DNA of 29,260 nucleotides. Origin: an uncultured Bacilli bacterium. Its GTDB lineage: Bacteria > Bacillota_I > Bacilli_A > RF39 > UBA660. Positions within the stretch are counted from its first letter, which is position 1, and each line of letters starts with the position of its first letter. Positions 1 to 5,539 of this stretch are shown piece after piece. Location: positions 1 to 29,260 of the forward strand of contig CAJUKM010000013.1 in NCBI GenBank assembly GCA_910587535.1, given 5' to 3'. Position numbers and translations under genes: made by a program. The notes beneath the pieces are model-generated. The model saw nothing but the letters and a program-made list of their open reading frames with translations, did no database searches and was not told the DNA's origin.

Positions 1-42
1 TATTTTTTCATTTACACTGGCATCACTCAATTCCGGTTTCAT
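1..42 (-). CDS. Possible 5' end of a divergent gene, cut by the window edge
   Basis: An open frame runs leftward from an ATG at 42-40 to the window edge with no stop in 14 codons (begins MKPELSDASVNEKI). An AGGAG sequence lies upstream on the same strand at 65-61, but about 18 bases from the ATG, which is farther than usual. The fragment is too short to identify. It would be divergent from thrS. Support is only the open frame and the divergent layout, so confidence is low. Confidence 0.25.
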   Translation of the reverse strand, partial: MKPELSDASVNEKI

Positions 43-80
43 TTTATAATATAGATCTCTCTCCTACAAATAAAAGATAC

Positions 81-109
81 TTGCGTTCGCTTTAGAATTG
101 TGTTAGAAT
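81..109 (+). promoter_or_regulatory. thrS promoter (sigma-A type, extended -10)
   Basis: TTGCGT at 81-86 and TAGAAT at 104-109 are separated by 17 bases, with TG at 101-102 giving an extended -10. Transcription would start near 116, just ahead of the T-box leader. Confidence 0.7.
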
Positions 110-115
110 CAACTC

Positions 116-320
116 ATAAATTGTTGATGAGAGACGAGACATTTAAAGAGGAAAAAAGAGATTTGACGGCGGTGCGAGTCAAACAGATTTTTTAAACAGT
201 TACTACTCTCAGAAAGAGCTTAATAGGCTACGTCTAACTGGCGTTATACAGTTAAAAAGTTAATAACGAGGATGGTACCGTGCTAAAAAAGCACTCCTTT
301 AGGGACCATCTTTTTTTATT
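116..320 (+). promoter_or_regulatory. T-box riboswitch leader of thrS
   Basis: This leader senses uncharged tRNA-Thr and controls read-through into thrS. Stem I can form from GAGAG at 129-133 with CTCTC at 206-210. A distal hairpin TTTGAC/GTCAAA lies at about 162-183. A likely threonine specifier ACT followed by A sits at 202-205. The T-box core GAGGATGGTACCGTG is at 268-282. The alternative terminator pairs GATGGTACC (271-279) with GGGACCATC (302-310), encloses a GTGC/GCAC hairpin (280-294) and ends in a run of T at 311-317. The specifier assignment is my reading of the fold; the T-box core and terminator are directly visible. Confidence 0.87.
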
Positions 321-338
321 CAAGAAAGGATGAACGAA

Positions 339-2075
339 ATGAGAAATTTTAAAGAAGAAAGCGAATTGAACGTACTAAATCATAGCTGTGCCCATCTTTT
401 AGCACAAGCTGTTAAACACCTCTATCCTCAGGCAAAATTTTGGGTCGGTCCAGTAGTGGAAGAAGGTTTTTATTACGATATAGATTTAGGAGATAAAAGT
501 CTCACCGATGAAGATATTCCTAAAATAGAAAGCGAAATGAAAAAACTCGCAAAAGATGGCAAATATATCGTCAGAGAAGAGATTTCTAAGAGTGAAGCTC
601 TAGAAAAGTTCAAAGATGACGAATATAAATTAGATCTAATAAATAGGATGGACGAAGAAGAAACTGTGATAAGTTGCTATACACAAGGAGACTTTACAGA
701 TCTTTGCCGTGGACCACACGTACCTTCTACAAAGGAATTAAAAAATTTTAAATTGGTCAAATTCAGTGGAGCATATTGGAAAGGTGACGCCAAAAATAAA
801 ATGTTACAGAGAATCTATGGCGTTTGTTTTCCTACGAAAGAAGAATTAGAAAATCACTTAGCAGAACTAGAAGAAGCTAAAGAGAGAGATCACAGAAAAT
901 TAGGTAAGGATTTAGGAATATTTATGTTCGCCGATTTAGTCGGTAAAGGACTTCCTATGTGGCTACCAAACGGATTTATTTTGAGACATACCCTAGTAGA
1001 ATATATAACTGAAAAAGAATTAAAATTAGGTTATCAACATGTAATGACTCCTTCTTTAGGAAATGTCGACTTATATAAAACTAGTGGACATTGGGATCAC
1101 TACAAAGATGACATGTTCCCTAAAATGGAATTAGACAACGAAGCATATGTGTTAAGACCTATGAACTGTCCACATCACATGATGATCTATAAAAACTTTC
1201 TCCATTCCTATCGCGACCTACCGATAAGATTAGCGGAAATCGCAAACGATTTTAGATATGAAGCATCGGGAGCATGCTGTGGTATCGAAAGAACGAGAGC
1301 ATTTACTCAAAACGATTCTCACATATTCTGTACTCCGGAACAGATAGAGGAAGAAATCTCTGGGGTAATAGACTTAATTTTGGATGTATATAAAGATTTC
1401 GGTTTTGAAAACTACAAATTTAGACTATCTTTGAGAGACAAGGAAAATACCGAAAAATATTTCGGAAATGACGAACTTTGGGAAAAGAGCGAAAAAGCGC
1501 TTCGAAAAATTTTAAAAGCCCGCAATGTCGAATACTATGAAGCAGAAGGTGAGGCTGCATTCTACGGTCCTAAAATAGACGTACAAGTGAAGAGTGCAAT
1601 CGGTCATGACGTTTCTCTATCTACTGTCCAACTAGACTATCAACTTCCTGAAAGATTCGAACTCGAATACATAAACGAAGAAGGTAAAAAGGAAAGACCT
1701 GTTGTCATCCACAGAGCAATTCTTGGATCGTTAGACAGATTTGTAGCTTTTCTATTAGAAGAGACAAAGGGGATTTTACCTGTCTGGTTGGCACCAACGC
1801 AAGTTTATATTATCCCAGTAAACGACGAATACCACCTCGAATATGCTAAAAAGATAGAAGAAGAGTTAAAAAAACAAAACTTCAGAGTCGAACTCGATGA
1901 CAGAAACGAAAAATTGTCGTATAAGATGAGAGAAAGCCAAATGAGAAAGATACCTGTAACTTTGATTTTAGGAGACGACGAAAAAGAAGGTAACTATATA
2001 AGTTATAGGTTATTCGGATCTAGAGAGACTACAAGAGTTGAAATGGCTGAATTCATAGATTTTTTGAGGAAATAA
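339..2075 (+). CDS. thrS: Threonyl-tRNA synthetase lacking the TGS domain
   Basis: Class II synthetase that charges tRNA-Thr in the cytoplasm. It opens directly with the editing domain (HSCAHLLAQA, later CRGPH), which holds the HxxxH metal-site pattern of the threonyl/alanyl second additional domain. The catalytic core follows, with MNCPHH, motif 2 around FRYEASGA...ERTRAFTQNDSH, and motif 3 VIHRAILGSLDRF. These supply the Cys-His-His zinc ligands. The C-terminal part (LAPTQVYIIPVN onward) is the anticodon-binding domain. At about 578 residues it lacks the N-terminal TGS domain of the usual ~640-residue enzyme, as in mycoplasmas. An ATG at 330 overlaps the AAAGGA ribosome binding site (325-330), so the ATG at 339, eight bases after it, is preferred. 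It is controlled by the upstream T-box. Confidence 0.97.
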   Translation: MRNFKEESELNVLNHSCAHLLAQAVKHLYPQAKFWVGPVVEEGFYYDIDLGDKSLTDEDIPKIESEMKKLAKDGKYIVREEISKSEALEKFKDDEYKLDLINRMDEEETVISCYTQGDFTDLCRGPHVPSTKELKNFKLVKFSGAYWKGDAKNKMLQRIYGVCFPTKEELENHLAELEEAKERDHRKLGKDLGIFMFADLVGKGLPMWLPNGFILRHTLVEYITEKELKLGYQHVMTPSLGNVDLYKTSGHWDHYKDDMFPKMELDNEAYVLRPMNCPHHMMIYKNFLHSYRDLPIRLAEIANDFRYEASGACCGIERTRAFTQNDSHIFCTPEQIEEEISGVIDLILDVYKDFGFENYKFRLSLRDKENTEKYFGNDELWEKSEKALRKILKARNVEYYEAEGEAAFYGPKIDVQVKSAIGHDVSLSTVQLDYQLPERFELEYINEEGKKERPVVIHRAILGSLDRFVAFLLEETKGILPVWLAPTQVYIIPVNDEYHLEYAKKIEEELKKQNFRVELDDRNEKLSYKMRESQMRKIPVTLILGDDEKEGNYISYRLFGSRETTRVEMAEFIDFLRK

Positions 2076-2079
2076 AATT

Positions 2080-2496
2080 ATGAATATCGACTTAATCGCA
2101 CTGAATACCAAAGGAAGAGTCGACTTCGACTTTGAAACCGATCTCGAAGGTTATGAAAACGAGGATATAAAAAAAATTGAAAACTTGAGATGTTCTGGAT
2201 TTATAATCGATAATGCAACTGAAGAATACGAATTGTCGCTTCACATCGAAGGAAGACTCATACTAAAAAGTGCCATCAATGAAAGCGACGTTCCATACGA
2301 TATATCGATCGATTTCGAAGAAATGGTCGAAAACTTGGTCGAGATTTATAAAAACAGCTCAAATTCACTTGATATTTTACCGATTATATGGGAAAATATA
2401 TTACTGGAAATTCCCATTAGGGCGACGAATGCCGATGACGAGTTTGAACGAGTCGCTGGAGAAGGTTGGGAAATACTCACAGAGAGTGATAAATAA
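2080..2496 (+). CDS. yceD: YceD/DUF177 family protein
   Basis: A 138-residue acidic protein of the DUF177 (YceD) family, which in many bacteria sits directly before rpmF and is linked to 23S rRNA or ribosome accumulation. The family hallmark is the central segment starting CSGFIIDNATEEYELSL, followed by a conserved acidic C-terminal part. The start is an ATG nine bases after GAGGA in the end of thrS, only 4 bases beyond the thrS stop, so it is probably translated from the thrS transcript. The family call rests largely on the yceD-rpmF pairing plus the sequence pattern. Its codons are strikingly rich in TCGA across codon borders. Confidence 0.85.
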   Translation: MNIDLIALNTKGRVDFDFETDLEGYENEDIKKIENLRCSGFIIDNATEEYELSLHIEGRLILKSAINESDVPYDISIDFEEMVENLVEIYKNSSNSLDILPIIWENILLEIPIRATNADDEFERVAGEGWEILTESDK

Positions 2497-2511
2497 AAGG
2501 AGGGAATACAC

Positions 2512-2712
2512 ATGGCAGTTCCATTCAGAAGAACTAGTATTACAAAAAAAAGAATGCGTCGTACACATTTAAAAAAGACCGTACCAGGAATGACTACTTG
2601 TCCTAATTGTGGTTCTTCATTAAAACCACATAGAGTATGTACGAATTGTGGATACTATAAAAATAAAGAAGTTATTGCAAATACAAAAAAAGATGAAACA
2701 GAAGAAAAGTAG
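2512..2712 (+). CDS. rpmF: 50S ribosomal protein L32
   Basis: A 66-residue L32 protein of the large subunit. It begins MAVPFRRTSITKKRMRR, the family start, and carries two CxxC pairs (CPNCGSS and CTNCGYY), so it is the zinc-binding form of L32. A strong AGGAGG-like site (AAAGGAGGG) lies about 10 bases before the ATG. It is 15 bases downstream of yceD and co-directional with thrS. The C-terminal tail (about residues 52-66) is Lys/Glu rich. No clear U-tract terminator follows; an inverted repeat lies just downstream. Confidence 0.97.
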   Translation: MAVPFRRTSITKKRMRRTHLKKTVPGMTTCPNCGSSLKPHRVCTNCGYYKNKEVIANTKKDETEEK

Positions 2713-2730
2713 TAAGTGCTTTTCTTTTTT

Positions 2731-2763
2731 CTTGTAAAGTTTCATTTCCATTTCCTTTACAAG
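2731..2763. repeat. Inverted repeat between rpmF and the rhomboid gene
   Basis: Perfect 9-base arms CTTGTAAAG (2731-2739) and CTTTACAAG (2755-2763), 15 bases apart, with flanking GTGCTT and AAGCAC able to extend pairing. No T run follows on either strand, so it is not an ordinary terminator. The right arm contains the -35 box of the downstream gene, so it may be an operator or an RNA structure. Confidence 0.6.
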
Positions 2764-2784
2764 CACTAAAAATTATTATAGAAT
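2756..2784 (+). promoter_or_regulatory. Promoter of the rhomboid gene
   Basis: TTTACA at 2756-2761 and TAGAAT at 2779-2784 with a 17-base spacer. The -35 box lies inside the right arm of the inverted repeat. Confidence 0.6.
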
Positions 2785-2807
2785 ATATCGTGAAAAGAGG
2801 TATGTAA

Positions 2808-3959
2808 ATGGTCAGTGATGCAAAAGTAGACAAAAAAGATCGAATTCTTATGCAACTCGCTCATTACTTTATCACCGTTGAAAACTATACTCCTATCGTC
2901 GTAAAGGGTGTAAAAAACGAAATATGGTTAGAAAACATCGATGCACCCTATAGGATAGTTAGAATAAATGCTAATTATTTACACAATAATGAACAACTAG
3001 ATTTCGACCTATTTAAAATTAAAAACATAGTTAGACAGGTAAAGAGAAAGACTTTGAGTCTCAGTGTTAAGACATTGAACATACTAATAGATGTCGGTTC
3101 TACAGTAGAGCTTAAAGAAAAAGACAAGATAGACTCGATTTTCGTCGATGCAAATAAAGCACTTGAAAAAAATAAAAAATTAAACGAATTGTATCCTACC
3201 TTAAAAGATAATCTAGTAAAATCCAAAGATGGCATAGAATTCGTCATAAATATAACCAACGACATCAATGTTAAGACAGAAAAAGATAGCAAAGAATATG
3301 AAAAAGTTTTTCGCATAAAGAACAACTGGGTTACTAGTCTTCTCATGTGCATAAACATATTGATGTTCATCGTAGCGATGATAGGCATGATGACTAAAAA
3401 ATACGATCTCTACACTATGCTTTCTTTAAACAAATACTATGTAACTCATGGTGAGATATATAGGCTAATAACTAGTGCATTCATGCATGAAAACATCTTT
3501 CATTTAATCATGAATATGTATGCGTTGTTCATAATTGGTGGCCAGGTAGAGTCATACATAGGAAAAGTTAAATACACTGCCGTTTATTTCTTTAGTGCAA
3601 TAACAGGAAGCTTGCTATCTTGTGTTGTACACAACAATTTGACGTGGTCTCTAGGAGCGAGTGGCGCGATATTCGGACTCATGGGAGCTTTAGTATACTT
3701 CGGCTACCATTATAGACTCTATCTAGACAATGCTCTTAAAACGCAGATTATTCCTATAGTCTTCTTAAATCTTGCTATCGGTTTCATGTTTGAAAATATC
3801 GATAATGGGGCACACATAGGTGGTTTAATAGGTGGACTATTTATGACAGCCGCAGTAGGCATAAAAAATAGAACTACTAAACAGGATACGATAAACGGAA
3901 TAATATGCTCTACGATTCTAATCATTTTCTTGAGCTACATACTGTTTTTCATCCATTAA
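2808..3959 (+). CDS. Rhomboid-family intramembrane serine protease
   Basis: A 383-residue protein with a soluble N-terminal part (about residues 1-170, lysine rich) and a polytopic membrane domain. It cleaves membrane-protein segments within the bilayer. The catalytic serine is Ser285 in LGASGAIFGLMGAL (the GxSG motif). The partner histidine is His336 in GAHIGGLIGG. The conserved HxxxN of the oxyanion region is HLIMN (His232-Asn236). The organisation resembles B. subtilis YqgP, which also has a large cytosolic N-terminal part. The start follows AAAGAGG by 7 bases; an earlier ATG at 2802 is closed at once by TAA. It has its own promoter and terminator, so it is a single-gene unit. Substrates cannot be read from sequence. 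Confidence 0.87.
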   Translation: MVSDAKVDKKDRILMQLAHYFITVENYTPIVVKGVKNEIWLENIDAPYRIVRINANYLHNNEQLDFDLFKIKNIVRQVKRKTLSLSVKTLNILIDVGSTVELKEKDKIDSIFVDANKALEKNKKLNELYPTLKDNLVKSKDGIEFVINITNDINVKTEKDSKEYEKVFRIKNNWVTSLLMCINILMFIVAMIGMMTKKYDLYTMLSLNKYYVTHGEIYRLITSAFMHENIFHLIMNMYALFIIGGQVESYIGKVKYTAVYFFSAITGSLLSCVVHNNLTWSLGASGAIFGLMGALVYFGYHYRLYLDNALKTQIIPIVFLNLAIGFMFENIDNGAHIGGLIGGLFMTAAVGIKNRTTKQDTINGIICSTILIIFLSYILFFIH

Positions 3960-3960
3960 A

Positions 3961-3983
3961 GACTTCTCATTAGAAGTTTTTTT
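3961..3983 (+). terminator. Terminator of the rhomboid gene
   Basis: ACTTCT (3962-3967) and AGAAGT (3972-3977) form a short stem with a CATT loop, followed by seven T. Confidence 0.85.
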
Positions 3984-4034
3984 ATGCCAAAGTTTTCGAT
4001 ACAAGTTTACTAACCATCAAATACTAAATGCTTT

Positions 4035-4063
4035 TTGACAAAAACAATAAAATATGCTATTAT
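4035..4063 (+). promoter_or_regulatory. Promoter of a short antisense RNA
   Basis: TTGACA (4035-4040), 17-base spacer, TATTAT (4058-4063), with TG at 4055-4056. This is a near-ideal extended sigma-A promoter. It faces no protein gene with a ribosome binding site within the following transcript, which ends at a terminator about 110 bases on. Confidence 0.78.
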
Positions 4064-4069
4064 GAATAT

Positions 4070-4178
4070 GTCAAGGAAGCTTGCATAAAATAAAAGAGGA
4101 ATACCTAGTTTTGACGAGTTAGGTACTATTCCAAAAAATTGTTCAAGTACCGACTTATACAGTTGGTACTATTTTTAT
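4070..4178 (+). ncRNA. Candidate type I antitoxin (antisense RNA)
   Basis: Predicted RNA of about 110 nt, starting near 4070 from the 4035-4063 promoter. It ends at a hairpin AGTACCGACT (4146-4155)/AGTTGGTACT (4161-4170) followed by ATTTTTATT. It contains a second stem GGAATA-CCTA (4098-4107)/TAGG-TAC-TATTCC (4120-4132). It is the exact complement of the 3' untranslated region and last codons of the minus-strand peptide gene. This is the arrangement of RatA/txpA and SR4/bsrG in Bacillus. GGTACTATTC (4122-4131) also matches the peptide mRNA's own 5' untranslated segment, so the RNA could compete for the same pairing partner. Function is inferred from architecture. Confidence 0.6.
4085..4132 (-). 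terminator. Terminator of the toxin-like mRNA
   Basis: Read on the minus strand, GGAATA/TATTCC (127-132 with 98-103 of the 4000s) and TACCTA/TAGGTA-type pairing form a hairpin followed by TCTTTTATTTTAT. The toxin-like mRNA would end near 4086, overlapping the antisense RNA by roughly 90 bases. Confidence 0.5.
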
Positions 4179-4247
4179 TAAAATGATTAAAATCACAATA
4201 ATAAGGAGTATTATGATAGTACAAAGATATTTCTCTGATTTTCTCAT
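4155..4247 (-). CDS. Candidate type I toxin: 30-residue membrane peptide
   Basis: The minus-strand ATG at 4247 opens a 30-codon frame ending TAA at 4155. The peptide starts MRKSEKYLC, then has an almost unbroken run of Ile, Leu and Val (about residues 11-24), then KIVPTV. It is a positively charged tip followed by one transmembrane helix, the composition of Ibs-, Fst- and TxpA-like toxins. A perfect AGGAGG (4260-4255) lies 7 bases before the ATG. That site is occluded by a strong hairpin, and the mRNA 5' and 3' ends can pair. A convergent antisense RNA covers the 3' end. No known toxin family is identifiable by eye, so the toxin role is inferred. It could instead be a benign small membrane protein. 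Confidence 0.65.
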   Translation of the reverse strand: MRKSEKYLCTIIILLIIVILIILIKIVPTV

Positions 4248-4255
4248 AATTTCAC

Positions 4256-4282
4256 CTCCTTCCACTTTTAAAAGTAAAGGAG
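4256..4282 (-). promoter_or_regulatory. Hairpin occluding the toxin Shine-Dalgarno
   Basis: In the minus-strand mRNA, CTCCTT (rc of 4277-4282) pairs with AAGGAG (rc of 4256-4261), capped by the palindrome ACTTTTAAAAGT (4264-4275). The AGGAGG ribosome binding site lies largely within this stem. Occluded start sites are typical of type I toxin mRNAs. Confidence 0.65.
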
Positions 4283-4301
4283 AATAGTACCCAAACTAAC
4301 T
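4282..4301 (-). promoter_or_regulatory. 5' UTR segment that pairs with the mRNA 3' end
   Basis: GAATAGTAC (4282-4290) and CTAACT (4296-4301) are complementary to GTACTATTC (4123-4131) and AGTTAG (4117-4122), in the same order with a 5-base bulge. That gives 15 base pairs between the two ends of the toxin-like mRNA, a fold-back layout like that described for hok and AapA messages. Confidence 0.6.
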
Positions 4302-4317
4302 AAATATTCCTATAAGC

Positions 4318-4346
4318 ATTATAATAGTTATATTATATAAAAACAA
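4318..4346 (-). promoter_or_regulatory. Promoter of the toxin-like gene
   Basis: On the minus strand, TTGTTT (4346-4341), 17-base spacer, TATAAT (4323-4318). Start would be near 4311, giving an mRNA of about 225 nt for a 30-codon frame. Confidence 0.65.
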
Positions 4347-4474
4347 GCGCTCAAAGAACTTTAGTAGCAAGGCTACTAATCTCGACATAACACTATGTTT
4401 TATCATCGTGCTTTTAAATAAAAACTGATGACCTAGTTTTTCGATACGAAAAGTATAATTGATGCCATTTATAC
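4347..4474. other. Gene-free spacer
   Basis: No gene is recognised here. A perfect 8-base stem TTAGTAGC/GCTACTAA (4361-4379, 3-base loop) is present without a clear T run. A minus-strand 36-codon frame crosses it but has no ribosome binding site and overlaps the toxin promoter. Confidence 0.5.
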
Positions 4475-4503
4475 TTGTACTAAAACATATTATTTGTTAT
4501 TAT
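4475..4503 (+). promoter_or_regulatory. rpsB operon promoter
   Basis: TTGTAC (4475-4480), 17-base spacer, TATTAT (4498-4503), with TG at 4495-4496. It drives rpsB-tsf and the next gene. Confidence 0.72.
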
Positions 4504-4507
4504 ATAG

Positions 4508-4600
4508 TTGGCTTTAAGCCAAATAAACACCGCTGTGAATTTATCGGGCCAGTGACTCTTTAGCCTAGAGTTGTCCGATTTTAGAAACTGCGGAGTGTAT
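4508..4600 (+). promoter_or_regulatory. Structured leader of rpsB
   Basis: The transcript opens with a TTGGCTT/AAGCCAA hairpin (4508-4522). It can then fold into nested helices: CACCGC (4528-4533) with GCGG-GTG (4590-4597), ATCGG (4543-4547) with CCGAT (4575-4579), and ACTCT (4555-4559) with AGAGT (4567-4571). The fold ends just before the rpsB ribosome binding site and has no terminator. A likely role is autoregulation by S2 at translation, as for other ribosomal-protein leaders; I do not match it to a named family. Confidence 0.6.
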
Positions 4601-4620
4601 TAACGAAGGAGGAATAAATT

Positions 4621-5514
4621 ATGGCTGTTGTTTCTATGAGTTATCTTTTAGAAGCGGGTGTTCATTTTGGACATCAAACTAAGAGATGGAATCCTAAGAT
4701 GAAGGAATACATCTTTACTGTTAGAGACGATATATATATTATCGATCTAGAAAAAACCGTCGCATGTATAGAAGCTGCGTACGAAGAAATCAAAAAAATA
4801 AGTGAAAACGGAGGAAAATTTTTATTCGTTGGAACTAAAAAACAAGCTAGTGAGGTTTCAAAAGAAGAAGCACTTAGAAGTGAATCTTTCTATGTAACTG
4901 AAAGATGGCTTGGTGGTACTTTGACTAATTTCCGTACTATCAGAAAGAGAATAAAGAGATTAGAAGAAATCGAAAAGATGGAAACTGATGGTACTTTTGA
5001 ACTTCTACCTAAAAAAGAAGTAATAGGTATCAAAAAAGAATACGATAAATTGAATAGAGTATTATGTGGTATCAGAGATATGGAAAAACTTCCTGATGCT
5101 ATGATTATCGTCGACCCTAAAAAAGAGATCAATGCGATAAGAGAAGCAAGAAAGTTGAACATTCCAGTATTCGGATTAGTAGATACAAACTGCGATCCAG
5201 ATGATGTAGACTATGTAATTCCTGCAAACGATGATGCTGTTCGTTCAGTAAAGGTCGTTCTAGGAGTTTTAAACAATGCAATTTGTGAAGGTAAAAATCT
5301 TCCAGTAGTGGATTACATCACTGAAGAAGAGAAGAAACCTGAGGCAAAAACTGAGAATAAGGAAGTTAAGCCTCAAACAAACGATACAAATAGCGAATCA
5401 GACGATTATTCAAAAAAAACAGTTGCTGAACTCAGAGAAATAGCAAAAAATGCTGGAATCACTGGCGTTAGCACTATGAAAAAAGACGAATTGATCGAAG
5501 CACTTAATAAATAA
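4621..5514 (+). CDS. rpsB: 30S ribosomal protein S2 with a C-terminal Rho_N-like domain
   Basis: Small-subunit protein S2. The core (about residues 1-232) carries family landmarks GVHFGHQTKRWNPKM, FVGTKKQA, ERWLGGTLTNFRTI and DTNCDPDDVDYVIPANDDAVRS. The usual protein is about 240-260 residues; this one is 297. After an acidic Lys/Glu/Asn linker (about 233-263), residues 264-297 (KKTVAELREIAKNAGITG, then STMKKDELIEALNK) have the pattern of a Rho N-terminal/SAP-type helix-extension-helix module. The start follows AAGGAGG by the normal distance. It heads the operon with tsf 26 bases downstream. S2 identity is certain; the added domain is a pattern call. Confidence 0.97.
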   Translation: MAVVSMSYLLEAGVHFGHQTKRWNPKMKEYIFTVRDDIYIIDLEKTVACIEAAYEEIKKISENGGKFLFVGTKKQASEVSKEEALRSESFYVTERWLGGTLTNFRTIRKRIKRLEEIEKMETDGTFELLPKKEVIGIKKEYDKLNRVLCGIRDMEKLPDAMIIVDPKKEINAIREARKLNIPVFGLVDTNCDPDDVDYVIPANDDAVRSVKVVLGVLNNAICEGKNLPVVDYITEEEKKPEAKTENKEVKPQTNDTNSESDDYSKKTVAELREIAKNAGITGVSTMKKDELIEALNK

Positions 5515-5539
5515 AATTTTAAAAAGGAGGAATTTATTT

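Noticed and set aside
2270..2572. 100-codon plus-strand frame across yceD and rpmF
   Set aside because: It is an out-of-frame shadow of yceD, bridging two well-supported genes, with no ribosome binding site.
4070..4178. Plus-strand RNA as a cis attenuator/riboswitch for a downstream gene
   Set aside because: No plus-strand gene follows within 400 bases and rpsB has its own promoter; the exact antisense overlap with the minus-strand peptide mRNA explains it better.
4213..4287. Plus-strand 24-codon frame with AAGGAG 4 bases before ATG
   Set aside because: It is antisense to the toxin-like gene, its ribosome binding site is the complement of membrane-helix codons, and the plus-strand RNA terminates near 4178 before reaching it.
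4296..4406. Minus-strand 36-codon hydrophobic frame upstream of the toxin-like gene
   Set aside because: No ribosome binding site, and it runs through the toxin promoter and 5' UTR.
3984..4620. tRNA genes or a CRISPR array in the long intergenic gap
   Set aside because: No cloverleaf with TTCGANTC-like T arm, and no regularly spaced direct repeats.
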